Assembly (NCBI RefSeq): GCF_900198605.1
Contig: NZ_FZPJ01000010.1
Span: 87,283-151,282, forward strand
Source: Helicobacter mesocricetorum
Lineage (GTDB): Bacteria > Campylobacterota > Campylobacteria > Campylobacterales > Helicobacteraceae
Direction: 5' to 3'
DNA length: 64,000 nucleotides
Shown: positions 55,751 to 64,000 of the stretch, one piece after another
Layout of the letters: every line of letters begins with the position of its first letter
Position numbering within the stretch: position 1 is the stretch's first letter
The notes under the pieces: model-generated
The model's input: the letters and a program-made list of their open reading frames with translations, nothing else
What the model was told of the DNA's origin: nothing
Databases searched by the model: none
Position numbers and translations under genes: made by a program

Positions 55751-57901
55751 TTGGATTTTTTAAAAAAAGTTGGAGCTATTACAAGTCCAAATAAAGCAAT
55801 GGAACTGCTTTATTCTATGGTTAAACCAGCTCCCAACATACGCAATGCCATTGCTTTTGCTACACAAGCTCATCAAGGACAAACAAGAAAAAGTGGAGAG
55901 CCTTATATTGTGCATCCTTTGTTGGTTTCTTGTATTGTAGCTTATTTTGGTGGGGATGAAGAGATGGTGTGTGCCGCTCTTTTGCACGATGTCGTAGAGG
56001 ATACACCCTATACTTTAGAAGAAGTTCAAAGGGATTATGGGGAAGATGTCGCTTCTTTAGTGGATGGATTAACCAAAATTGTTGCCATTCGTGCGGAAGA
56101 ATTACCTTCTTCTTATTCTAGTGAAAAGCTTGTTGTAGCGGCTTTAAGTTTCCGTAAAATGTTGATTACTTCTGTAAAAGATGTAAGAGTGCTTGTTGTG
56201 AAGCTTTGTGATAGGCTACATAATATGCTAACATTGGATTCTTTAGCACCCAACAAACAAAGAAGAATTGCAGAAGAAACTTTGGTTGTTTATGCACCCA
56301 TAGCTCATAGACTTGGCATTTCTTCATTAAAAAATGAATTAGAAGATAGAAGTTTTTATTATATCTTTCCTCAAGATTATAAGAAAATTAATGATTACTT
56401 TTCTAAGCATAAGCAAATGATTCAATTAAAGCTTAATGCTTTTATCCAAAAAGTTGAAAAGAGTTTGATTCAAGGGGGAATTCCTGTAGGGGATTTTAGC
56501 ATTACCAGTCGGATTAAACGGCATTATTCTATATACCTTAAAATGCAACGCAAAGGAATCTCTATTGATGAGGTTTTAGATTTACTTGCCATTAGGGTGA
56601 TTGTCAAAAGCCCTTTAGAGTGTTATAGAGCGCTTGGAATCTTGCATTTAAAATATAAGCCTATAATGTCTCGATTTAAAGATTACATTGCTTTACCTAA
56701 AGAAAATGGATACCAAACTATCCATAGCACACTTTTTGATGATTCTGCGATTTTTGAAGTGCAAATTCGGACAGAAGATATGCACAAAAATGCAGAATAT
56801 GGGATTGCCGCACATTGGAAATACAAAACAGGAGGTAATAATACCTCCCCAAGCTTAGAATGGCTTAGTAAGTTACAATTCCAAAATAATTCTGTTGAGG
56901 AATTTTATGAGCTTGTTAAGAATGATTTATACCGCGAAGATATTGTTGTGTTTTCCCCAGATGGTGATAATTATTCTTTGCCTATTGGTGCTGTTGTGCT
57001 GGATTTTGCCTATGCAGTGCATACAGAAGTTGGAAACAGGGCTAAGGAAGCTTATGTCAATAACCAAAAAACCTCTCTTTTAACAAGATTAAAAAGTGGC
57101 GATATTGTAAAGATTGTAACCGCTAGCGAAAACATCTTGCGTTGTTCTTGGGTTGATGCGGTTAAAACCTCTAGGGCAAAAAGCCAGATTCGCAATAATT
57201 GTGCCTCTAGGGTAAAAGAGATTGAACGCAAAAGTGCTATTAATATCCTCGCAACAATTTTTGGTAAAAGTGCAGAAGAAATCGAAAAATATCTAATAGA
57301 AAATAATTTAGAGGATACGGCTTATCGTGCCACAACAGATATTAGCTTTTTAAAAGATATTAAAAATCGGATAAAAAATGACTATCGTCAAAATATTGGG
57401 TTTTTAACACGGATTAAAACGAGAATTTTAAAGCTTAAAGAATTGCGCTTTGATAATTTAGCTATTCATACCAACCATACGATTAATCAAGCGGTTTTTG
57501 ATTATTGTTGTCATCCAAAATTTGGCGATGGGATTATTGCTTTTAAAAGTGGTTCTAAAGCCTTTGTGCATCATAAACTTTGTGATAGGGCATATTTGGA
57601 GATTCAAAAAGGTGTTAAAATGCTTTATGTAAGCTGGTTTGGTGATAAGTTGCAAACCTATAAACTTATTGTTGCTTTAGAAAATCAAAAAGGTGTTTTA
57701 GCAAATTTTCTACAATTCTTGGCAAAAATGGATATTAATGTTTTAAGTGTGGAATTAGGTTCGCAAAAAAGCAGTTATGCTACCCATTGTGAAATGTGTT
57801 TTGAATCCCATATTCGTGATACTAAAGAAATCAAAGCAAAACTTGGTAATCGTTATAAGATCATTGATGTTTATGCACTAAAAGATGCCTATGCAAACTA
57901 A
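55751..57901 (+). CDS. spoT: Bifunctional (p)ppGpp synthetase/hydrolase SpoT
   Basis: A 716-residue RelA/SpoT protein. The HD hydrolase domain has QTRKSGEPYIVHPL and AALLHDVVEDTPY. The synthetase domain has RFKDYIALPKENGYQTIHST and EVQIRT. TGS (VVFSPDGDNYSLPIGA) and C-terminal ACT domains follow. It controls the stringent response; it is the only RelA/SpoT enzyme in the window. The start is a TTG at 55751 with AAGG upstream. Confidence 0.96.
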   Translation: MDFLKKVGAITSPNKAMELLYSMVKPAPNIRNAIAFATQAHQGQTRKSGEPYIVHPLLVSCIVAYFGGDEEMVCAALLHDVVEDTPYTLEEVQRDYGEDVASLVDGLTKIVAIRAEELPSSYSSEKLVVAALSFRKMLITSVKDVRVLVVKLCDRLHNMLTLDSLAPNKQRRIAEETLVVYAPIAHRLGISSLKNELEDRSFYYIFPQDYKKINDYFSKHKQMIQLKLNAFIQKVEKSLIQGGIPVGDFSITSRIKRHYSIYLKMQRKGISIDEVLDLLAIRVIVKSPLECYRALGILHLKYKPIMSRFKDYIALPKENGYQTIHSTLFDDSAIFEVQIRTEDMHKNAEYGIAAHWKYKTGGNNTSPSLEWLSKLQFQNNSVEEFYELVKNDLYREDIVVFSPDGDNYSLPIGAVVLDFAYAVHTEVGNRAKEAYVNNQKTSLLTRLKSGDIVKIVTASENILRCSWVDAVKTSRAKSQIRNNCASRVKEIERKSAINILATIFGKSAEEIEKYLIENNLEDTAYRATTDISFLKDIKNRIKNDYRQNIGFLTRIKTRILKLKELRFDNLAIHTNHTINQAVFDYCCHPKFGDGIIAFKSGSKAFVHHKLCDRAYLEIQKGVKMLYVSWFGDKLQTYKLIVALENQKGVLANFLQFLAKMDINVLSVELGSQKSSYATHCEMCFESHIRDTKEIKAKLGNRYKIIDVYALKDAYAN

Positions 57902-57910
57902 GGAGAGAGA

Positions 57911-59125
57911 ATGAGTATAGAATCAAAAGTCGATTTGGCTTTGGCAGAGATTCAAAGAGGGACGCAAGAAATTATCGGCTTAGAGATGATTAAGACTTTA
58001 GTATCTGCTTATTTTGAGAGAGGAAAAAACTTCAGCATTAAAGCAGGATTTGACCCAACAGCTCCGGATTTACACTTGGGGCATACAGTGCTATTGCAAA
58101 AACTTGCTACTTTTCAAAAATATGGGGCTAAGGTTTATTTTCTTATTGGAGATTTTACAGGAATGATTGGAGATCCAACAGGAAAAAATGAAACAAGAAA
58201 ACCCTTAAGTAAAGAGCAGGTTTTAGAAAATGCAGAAACTTATCAAAAGCAAGTGCTTAAGGTTTTAGATCCTTCAAAAATGGAGATTGTCTTTAATTCC
58301 ACTTGGCTTGAAAAATTAGGCACTAAAGGAATGATTGAATTATCTGCAAAATTTTCTGTGGCGAGAATGTTAGAGAGGGATGATTTTGAAAAAAGATATA
58401 AAGCACAAAACCCCATTAGCATTGTAGAGTTTTTTTATCCGCTTTTGCAAGGTTATGATTCTGTAGCCTTAAATTGTGATATTGAAATAGGTGGAAACGA
58501 CCAGAAGTTTAATTTGCTAATGGGGAGGCATTTACAGAGATCTTATGGGCTAAATAAAGAACAATCCATTGTAACGATGCCTTTATTAGAGGGCTTAGAT
58601 GGTGTGCAGAAGATGAGTAAGAGTTTGGGGAATTATGTAGGAATTACACAAGAACCCAAAGAAATGTTTGGGAGAATTTTAAGTATTTCTGATACCTTAA
58701 TGTGGCGGTATTATGAGCTTTTAAGCTCCAAAAGTTTGCAAGAGATTGAAGCCTTAAAAAAGGGAGTGGAGCAAGGAAGCTTACATCCAAAGGGAGTAAA
58801 AGAAGATTTGGCTTTAGAGATTATTGCGCGCTATTATGATAAGCAAAAGGCACAAGAAGCTAAGGAGGAATTTATACGCGTTTTTAGTAAAGATGAGTTA
58901 CCAAGTGATATACCAAGTTTCATAAAACCAAAGAATATTTGGATAGCACAACTTATGAGTGAATGTGGATTAAGTGTTTCTAATTCAGAGGCTTTAAGAT
59001 TCATTAAACAAGGTGCTGTAAAGCTTAATCATCAAAAATTAGAAGATTCTAAGCTTAATTTACAAGAGGGTGAATATGTTTTACAAGTTGGAAAAAGAAA
59101 ATTTATCAAAGTTTTGATTCAATAA
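57911..59125 (+). CDS. tyrS: Tyrosyl-tRNA synthetase
   Basis: A 404-residue class I enzyme. The HIGH motif is PDLHLGHTV, and the KMSKS loop is [13 protein letters not shown]-terminal S4 RNA-binding domain ends with [18 protein letters not shown]. The form is the shorter TyrRS group 2 type. AGGAGAG lies before the ATG. Confidence 0.96.
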   Translation: MSIESKVDLALAEIQRGTQEIIGLEMIKTLVSAYFERGKNFSIKAGFDPTAPDLHLGHTVLLQKLATFQKYGAKVYFLIGDFTGMIGDPTGKNETRKPLSKEQVLENAETYQKQVLKVLDPSKMEIVFNSTWLEKLGTKGMIELSAKFSVARMLERDDFEKRYKAQNPISIVEFFYPLLQGYDSVALNCDIEIGGNDQKFNLLMGRHLQRSYGLNKEQSIVTMPLLEGLDGVQKMSKSLGNYVGITQEPKEMFGRILSISDTLMWRYYELLSSKSLQEIEALKKGVEQGSLHPKGVKEDLALEIIARYYDKQKAQEAKEEFIRVFSKDELPSDIPSFIKPKNIWIAQLMSECGLSVSNSEALRFIKQGAVKLNHQKLEDSKLNLQEGEYVLQVGKRKFIKVLIQ

Positions 59126-59135
59126 AAGGAAATTT

Positions 59136-60230
59136 ATGCTACAAAAAGTTCAATTAAAGCCTTTAAAGATTGGAAGATATACCCTTCCAATTCCTATATT
59201 TCAAGGAGGAATGGGTGTTGGGATTAGTTGGGATAATCTAGCGGGAAATGTTTCAAAATATGGCGCATTAGGAATTATCTCTTGTGTGGGGACAGGCTAT
59301 TATAAAAATAGTGCTTTTATCCAAAAATCTGTTAAAAATCGCCCTCTTGACACTATTAATTTTTATTCCAGAGAATCCTTATTTGAAATTTTTAAAAATG
59401 CACGAAAGATTTGTGGAGAAAATCCCCTTGGGGCAAATATCCTTTATGCTATTAATGAATATGGAAGGGTGGTAAGAGATGCTTGTGAAGCAGGGGCTAA
59501 TATGATTATTACAGGAGCGGGGTTGCCTACAAATTTACCAGAATTTACCTCAAATTTTCCTCAAGTAATGCTCATTCCTATTGTTTCTTCAGCCAAAGCT
59601 TTAAGGATTCTTTGTAAGCGTTGGGAGGGTAGATACAAGAGAATTCCTGATGCTATTATTGTAGAGGGACCGCTAAGTGGAGGACATCAAGGTGTTAGCT
59701 ATGAAGATTGTTTTAAGCCTCAATACCAACTTGAAGCAGTTGTTCCAGAAGTTTTAGAAGAATCTAAAAAATGGGGAGATATTCCTATTATTGCTGCTGG
59801 AGGAATTTGGGATAGAAAGGATATTGATAAGTTTATGGATTTGGGGGCTAGTGGTGTGCAAATGGGAACTAGATTTTTAGGGGCTAAAGAATGTGATGCG
59901 AAATATTATAATGCCTTAATGTTGAAGGTTACTAAAGAAGATATTGAATTAATCAAGTCTCCTGTGGGCTATCCCGCAAGAGCTATTGTTACAGGAATTA
60001 TTAAGGCATTAAGAGAGGGGAGGGGGGAGAAAATTGCTTGTGTTAGTAATTGCGTAGCTCCTTGTCATAGAGGAGAGGAAGCTAAAAAAGTGGGGTATTG
60101 TATCGCTGATGGTTTGGGTGATGGATATTTAGGAGATACCCAAAAGGGGTTATATTTCACAGGGGCGAATGGTTATAGGATTGAAAAGATTCAAAGTGTG
60201 CAAGAAATTTTAGATGAATTAACACAATGA
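59136..60230 (+). CDS. Nitronate monooxygenase-like flavoprotein
   Basis: A 364-residue FMN-dependent TIM barrel of the 2-nitropropane dioxygenase/FabK family. IPIFQGGMGVGISWDNLAG, VEGPLSGGHQG, IIAAGGIWDRKDI and GASGVQMGTRFLG form the flavin and substrate site. A C-terminal segment with several Cys residues (CVSNCVAPCHRG) is unusual for the classical enzyme. It overlaps amiA by four bases. The physiological substrate is unknown. The same neighbour set is, as I recall, found in H. pylori. Confidence 0.85.
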   Translation: MLQKVQLKPLKIGRYTLPIPIFQGGMGVGISWDNLAGNVSKYGALGIISCVGTGYYKNSAFIQKSVKNRPLDTINFYSRESLFEIFKNARKICGENPLGANILYAINEYGRVVRDACEAGANMIITGAGLPTNLPEFTSNFPQVMLIPIVSSAKALRILCKRWEGRYKRIPDAIIVEGPLSGGHQGVSYEDCFKPQYQLEAVVPEVLEESKKWGDIPIIAAGGIWDRKDIDKFMDLGASGVQMGTRFLGAKECDAKYYNALMLKVTKEDIELIKSPVGYPARAIVTGIIKALREGRGEKIACVSNCVAPCHRGEEAKKVGYCIADGLGDGYLGDTQKGLYFTGANGYRIEKIQSVQEILDELTQ

Positions 60231-61375
60231 TGAGAGTTTTTTTAATTTTTCTTTTTTTGGGGAATATTCTTTTAGCACAATCCTTGAAGATAACTTCAAT
60301 CCAACAAAACCAAAATAGTATTGTTTTAAACTTTAACCAAAATATTAAAAAACAAGATTTTAAAAACTTTTCTTTAAGCAATAATGGTGAAATTCGTTAT
60401 GTTTATGATATACAAGCAGAACTTATGGGGAGTGCTAAAGTTTTCAAGTTTGAAAATAATATAGAAGTGAAAATAGCACAAAATTCTAAAGAGAAGGCTC
60501 GTCTTGTTATTAATACTCCCAAAGCAATAAAAATACTCTTAGAAATATCGACCAAAAAGGCAGTCTTAAAGCTTCCTAATGCCAATAAAAGTGTTAATTC
60601 TCCCTCTATTGCATCTTTGTTTGAAACTTCTCCATCTAAAGCCAATATCGCTAAAGCACCCCCAAAGCCTACTCCTGCAACAAATACTAATAGAGTTAGC
60701 AAAAAAAAGATTATTGTAATAGATCCCGGACACGGAGGGAAGGATTGTGGTGCTATAAGTGTAGGTAAGGTTTGTGAGAAAGTGATTGTGTTAAATATCG
60801 GTAAATATCTTAATGAAGAGTTAAAGAAGAGAGGTTATCAGGTTTATATGACTCGTTCTAAAGATGTTTTTATTGGACTTAGAGAGCGAACAAGGTTTGC
60901 TAATAATAAAAATGCAGATTTATTTATTTCTATTCACGCCAATGCCGTATCTGAAAATAAAGAAAAGCTAGAGGGGATAGAGAGTTATTTTCTTTCAACT
61001 GCTAGAAGTGAGCGGGCTAAGAAAGTAGCAGCTTTAGAAAATAAAGATGATACAGAAGTGATGAATTATTTTTCTAAGCAGTCTTTTTTAAATACACTTA
61101 ATACCCAACGAATCGTTGCTTCTAATCGATTAGCAATTGATATTCAATATGGAATGTTACAAGTAGCAAGAGAGAAATTCAAAGTAGTAGATGGGGGCGT
61201 AAGGGAGGGTCCATTTTGGGTTTTAGTAGGAGCATTAATGCCTTCAGTTTTGTTAGAGGTTGGTTACTTAACACATCCTAAAGAGGGAGAGAGGCTTAAC
61301 CAAAGTGCTTTTCAAAAAACACTTGCCCTAGGGATTGCAGATGGTGTTGATAGCTATTTTGCAAAGAATCCTTAA
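60227..61375 (+). CDS. amiA: N-acetylmuramoyl-L-alanine amidase AmiA
   Basis: A 382-residue secreted zinc amidase. A signal peptide (MMRVFLIFLFLGNILLAQ) leads to an AMIN-like domain, then a linker rich in Pro, Ala and Lys (KAPPKPTPATN). The catalytic domain starts IIVIDPGHGGKDCGA, with LFISIHANA and LLEVGYLTHPKEGERL carrying further zinc and catalytic residues. AmiA governs daughter-cell separation and the coccoid change in H. pylori. Confidence 0.95.
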   Translation: MMRVFLIFLFLGNILLAQSLKITSIQQNQNSIVLNFNQNIKKQDFKNFSLSNNGEIRYVYDIQAELMGSAKVFKFENNIEVKIAQNSKEKARLVINTPKAIKILLEISTKKAVLKLPNANKSVNSPSIASLFETSPSKANIAKAPPKPTPATNTNRVSKKKIIVIDPGHGGKDCGAISVGKVCEKVIVLNIGKYLNEELKKRGYQVYMTRSKDVFIGLRERTRFANNKNADLFISIHANAVSENKEKLEGIESYFLSTARSERAKKVAALENKDDTEVMNYFSKQSFLNTLNTQRIVASNRLAIDIQYGMLQVAREKFKVVDGGVREGPFWVLVGALMPSVLLEVGYLTHPKEGERLNQSAFQKTLALGIADGVDSYFAKNP

Positions 61376-61388
61376 ATAAAAAGGTCGA

Positions 61389-62231
61389 ATGATGAAAAAA
61401 AATATGATCTCCCATTTGGTATTTTCTTCTTTGTATTTTGTTTTGGCACTTTTTACTATTTTAATGTTGCTACTTTCAGGGTTTGTAGAAGATTTTAAGC
61501 AAATGTTTCGCTTAATAACACAGCCTTATGGTGTGTATTTTATTATAGCTATTATTTTATTATCAGGGGGAGTCTTAGTTACTCTTTTTCATCTTGTAAG
61601 AATTTATACAAGCCATATTTCAAGAATTTATAGCCCTTGTATAGCTCTTGTGTTATTGGTTTTTGTTGGTTTGCTTTATTGTCAATTTTTTATTGAGGAG
61701 CGAACCTATTTGGACTTTTTTTCTTTAGAGGATTCTTTAAGATTTATTTCAGAGGAGATTCTTGATAAATCATTCCCTATTATGGTTGTAGATTATCTCT
61801 TTTATGGTTTATTTGTTGTGATGCCTTGTGTGGCATATTTTTTAAATTTGCATTTTGATAAAAGTAAGATAATAGGAAGAATCCTTCAGCTAACACAGCC
61901 AAACTTTAATGCAATTATTGGCGGGATTTTTGGTTTTACAATTTCGCCTTTTTTTAAAAATGGAATTGTAGGCTATGCCGAATTAATGTTTTTGGTTTTA
62001 GGGCTTTTATTGTTTATTTATATTGTTATTATACGCAAGAGACTTTTGGATTCTTATGAGTATTTTAATTTATTCTTATTATTGGTAGTGTTTATTTCTA
62101 TGATGATTACTAGCCATAGTTTTATGGATGCAGAATCTTATTTTGAAGTGCGTAAAGTTTTTTATGTATTAGTGTTGTTGGGTTGGGCGAGTAGTTGGAT
62201 GATGAAATTAAAGCCTAAAACTTATGAATAA
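61389..62231 (+). CDS. Polytopic membrane protein, unknown function
   Basis: A 280-residue protein with about seven hydrophobic segments. No signature motif is recognised. The loop FIEERTYLDFFSLEDSLRFI between helices is acidic. It starts 13 bases after amiA and is followed by trpB, so it appears to belong to the pyrH-amiA unit. A cell-envelope role is only a guess from position. Confidence 0.7.
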   Translation: MMKKNMISHLVFSSLYFVLALFTILMLLLSGFVEDFKQMFRLITQPYGVYFIIAIILLSGGVLVTLFHLVRIYTSHISRIYSPCIALVLLVFVGLLYCQFFIEERTYLDFFSLEDSLRFISEEILDKSFPIMVVDYLFYGLFVVMPCVAYFLNLHFDKSKIIGRILQLTQPNFNAIIGGIFGFTISPFFKNGIVGYAELMFLVLGLLLFIYIVIIRKRLLDSYEYFNLFLLLVVFISMMITSHSFMDAESYFEVRKVFYVLVLLGWASSWMMKLKPKTYE

Positions 62232-62240
62232 AGGATATAG

Positions 62241-63458
62241 ATGAAACAATCTTATTTAAAGCAATTTCCTAATGAAGAGGGGTATTTTGGAAAATTTGGT
62301 GGAAGTTTTGTCCCAGAGAGTATTCAAAAAGCAATGCAAGAGATTGATACTGCCTATCATCTTATTGCTACAAATAGTGATTTTATCGCTGAATTACGAA
62401 AAATTAGAAAACATTTTCAAGGGCGTCCCACACCGATTTATTTTGCACATAATTTAACAAAGGCTTATAATGGGGCTGGAATTTATTTAAAAAGAGAGGA
62501 TTTAAACCATACAGGAGCGCATAAACTTAATCATTGTATGGGTGAGGGACTTTTAGCGAAATTTATGGGAAAAAAGAAATTAATAGCAGAAACAGGAGCT
62601 GGACAGCACGGAGTAGCATTAGCCACAGCAGCAGCTTATTTTGGGTTAGAATGTGAGATTCATATGGGAGAGGTGGATATTGCTAAAGAATATCCTAATG
62701 TAGTGCGTATGAAAATCTTGGGAGCTAAGGTTGTTCCTGTTAGCTTTGGAGCAAAAACCTTAAAAGAAGCTGTCGATTCCGCTTTTGAATCTTATTTAAA
62801 AGATCCTCATAATTCTATGTATGCTATTGGTTCTGTAGTGGGTCCTCATCCCTTTCCTAAGATGGTTCGAGATTTTCAGAGTATTGTAGGTATAGAATCT
62901 AAAGAGCAATTCCTTGAAATGACTGGAGAATTGCCAGATATAGTGATAGCCTGTATTGGAGGTGGTAGCAATGCTATGGGGATTTTCAGTGGATTTATTG
63001 ACGATAATGTAGAGTTAGTAGGAGTAGAGCCTTTGGGTAGAAGTGAAAAATTAGGAGAAAATGCCGCAAGTTTGAGTTATGGGGAAGAAGGTATTATGCA
63101 CGGGTTTAATTCCGTGATGTTAAAAGATTCTAAGGGTGAACCAGCACCTGTTTATAGTGTTGCAAGTGGATTAGATTATCCAAGCATTGGACCAGAACAC
63201 GCTTATTTGCATAGTATAGGACGCACTAAGGTGGCAACCATTAATGATAAGGAAGCTATTACAGCCTTTTATTTATTAAGCAAAAAAGAAGGTATTATTC
63301 CTGCTATTGAATCAAGCCACGCTCTAGCTTATGCCCTAAAGATAGCTCCAAACCTTAAAGGGAAAAAGATTCTTATTAATCTTAGTGGAAGAGGGGATAA
63401 AGATATTGACTTTATCGCTAATACTTATGGCTATGGAGAAGATTTTAAACACTCTTAA
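62241..63458 (+). CDS. trpB: Second tryptophan synthase beta subunit-like protein
   Basis: A 405-residue TrpB paralogue without trpA nearby. The PLP lysine is in [15 protein letters not shown] (K95), and the catalytic Glu117 is in [12 protein letters not shown]. The phosphate loop [12 protein letters not shown] is intact. It belongs to the TrpB1 type (HTGAHK), not the TrpB2 type, which has PAGSHK. It keeps the canonical KREDL that the trpA-linked copy lacks. It could salvage indole on its own, act on other serine-like substrates, or pair with TrpA. The upstream spacing of nine bases suggests co-transcription with the membrane protein. Confidence 0.9.
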   Translation: MKQSYLKQFPNEEGYFGKFGGSFVPESIQKAMQEIDTAYHLIATNSDFIAELRKIRKHFQGRPTPIYFAHNLTKAYNGAGIYLKREDLNHTGAHKLNHCMGEGLLAKFMGKKKLIAETGAGQHGVALATAAAYFGLECEIHMGEVDIAKEYPNVVRMKILGAKVVPVSFGAKTLKEAVDSAFESYLKDPHNSMYAIGSVVGPHPFPKMVRDFQSIVGIESKEQFLEMTGELPDIVIACIGGGSNAMGIFSGFIDDNVELVGVEPLGRSEKLGENAASLSYGEEGIMHGFNSVMLKDSKGEPAPVYSVASGLDYPSIGPEHAYLHSIGRTKVATINDKEAITAFYLLSKKEGIIPAIESSHALAYALKIAPNLKGKKILINLSGRGDKDIDFIANTYGYGEDFKHS

Positions 63459-63608
63459 GGAGAGATTTAATACAAAGTATTCTTTTTAGAAAAATCTGCA
63501 ATATACAAGATTACAAAAATTAAAGCAAAAGCCTCAATGGCTTCGCTTACAAAATCAAAAAATAATTCCTAATTGCGGATTCTGTGCAAAAACAAGCTCA
63601 AGCTTTCT

Positions 63609-63728
63609 TTAATTCTCTTCCTTAAATAAATCAGGCACATCTCTTCCTTTTAATCCATAATGCCCCATAAGAACCTTATCAAAGATTAAAGAATAGAGGG
63701 TAGGGGTTATCATAAGTTTTTGTGGCAT
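63609..63728 (-). pseudogene. 39-codon remnant resembling the C-terminus of an RND-type efflux permease
   Basis: From an ATG at 63728 the minus strand reads QKLMITPTLYSLIFDKVLMG then a hydrophilic tail ending PDLFKEEN and a stop. The pattern of a last membrane helix ending in ITPTLYSLIF followed by a short charged tail is that of RND efflux permeases. A stop codon lies two codons upstream of the ATG, so the rest is missing. Family assignment is tentative. Confidence 0.35.
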
Positions 63729-63867
63729 TGCTTATAATGGGTTTTGGTATTCATCAAAGAAAATCTCTATACAATAAACTTCCTAAATGCCTATGGAGTG
63801 TATAGAAATATGGAGATAAGAGAAAGAAGTGATAAAGAATATGGATATGGATTCCTTAAAACAAAGG

Positions 63868-63955
63868 TATAAGAAGTATAGTAATGAAAGTAATGTGGAT
63901 ATATATAATGTATAAGAGTATAGGCTTGTAGAAATCTAAATTTATAAGAAGTATA
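63868..63955 (+). repeat. 13-base direct repeat TATAAGAAGTATA
   Basis: Identical copies at 63868-63880 and 63943-63955, 75 bases apart, in low-complexity DNA. The unit is A/T-rich, so chance is quite possible. Confidence 0.4.
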
Positions 63956-63975
63956 AAGAGGAAAGATTCCTCTTT
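63955..63975 (+). repeat. Perfect inverted repeat, possible terminator hairpin
   Basis: AAAGAGGAA, loop AGA, TTCCTCTTT: a nine-base stem with a three-base loop. Adjacent A and T bases could let it end transcripts from either side, although no clear T-run follows on the plus strand. Confidence 0.4.
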
Positions 63976-64000
63976 AAATCCCCCTAAAACTTCTTCTTAT

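Larger units (their letters stand above)
63459..64000. other. 542-base AT-rich gap of eroded sequence
   Basis: No intact gene. On the minus strand near 63474-63566 a short frame reads EAIEAFALIFVILYIADF, a possible membrane-segment remnant closed by stops on both sides. Another remnant is at 63609-63728. The plus side from 63780 onward is low-complexity, A/G-rich sequence with a 13-base direct repeat (63868-63880 and 63943-63955). It ends with a perfect inverted repeat at 63955-63975. This looks like decaying DNA between genes. Confidence 0.4.

Overview
The window is AT-rich chromosomal DNA from a Campylobacterota (epsilonproteobacterial) bacterium, most likely a Helicobacter. The main evidence is gene order that I remember from H. 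pylori and its relatives: cheY-prmA-ftsH-(Psd-like)-pssA, rpsO beside divergent flhA and a DHH phosphoesterase, ndk-yceD-rpmF-plsX-fabH, lactate utilization genes beside lctP, and pyrH-rpoZ-spoT-tyrS-(NPD oxidoreductase)-amiA. The futalosine-pathway enzyme MqnA, a CPDC thioredoxin and fused TrpGD and TrpCF also fit. Full isoleucine/valine, leucine, histidine and tryptophan genes, purN and two trpB copies suggest a metabolically rich, perhaps enterohepatic, species rather than H. pylori itself. The species call is inference.

Layout. 1-7.3 kb: the end of an ABC transporter ATPase (modC-like), a methyltransferase carrying a ten-C homopolymer in its coding sequence, and hisF, pdxJ, a PolB-like exonuclease, a PDC sensor-like membrane protein, hisH and hisA. 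7.3-11.8 kb: cheY, prmA, ftsH, a small Psd-like protein and pssA. 12-21.8 kb: leuA, an AEC permease, htrA, a CPA2-type antiporter, a class V aminotransferase, then ilvB-ilvH-lpxD. 22-28.4 kb, minus strand: two glycosyltransferases, purN, a small acidic protein, a DHH phosphoesterase and flhA. 28.5-35.6 kb: rpsO and a complete tryptophan pathway split into divergent arms, trpBA on minus and trpE-trpGD-trpCF on plus. 35.6-39.4 kb: mqnA, then ndk-yceD-rpmF-plsX-fabH. 39.4-45 kb: two pseudopilin genes directly behind lutABC, with lctP divergent. 45-50.6 kb: rsmE, a membrane protein, cysS, a TauE/SafE-like protein, and a three-gene set resembling PilM/PilN/PilO. 50.6-54.2 kb: thioredoxin, yebC, a tRNA-Asn with a full-consensus promoter, thiG and the NAD(P)HX repair enzyme. 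54.3-63.5 kb: a lipoprotein, pyrH-rpoZ-spoT-tyrS-NPD-amiA, a membrane protein and a second trpB. The last 540 bases hold no intact gene and look like eroded gene remnants.

How it fits together. Most genes are housekeeping and tightly packed, with many TAATG or ATGA start/stop overlaps that imply translational coupling. The less ordinary items are the phase-variable-looking methyltransferase, the dispersed type II secretion/type IV pilus-like parts (two pseudopilins plus a PilMNO-like module), the second trpB, a Psd homologue lacking its expected Asp/His motif beside pssA, and small gene remnants in three intergenic gaps. I did not see a CRISPR array, insertion sequence, integrase or prophage. 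No clearly new multi-gene system can be proved from sequence alone. The best candidate is the dispersed pseudopilus machinery.
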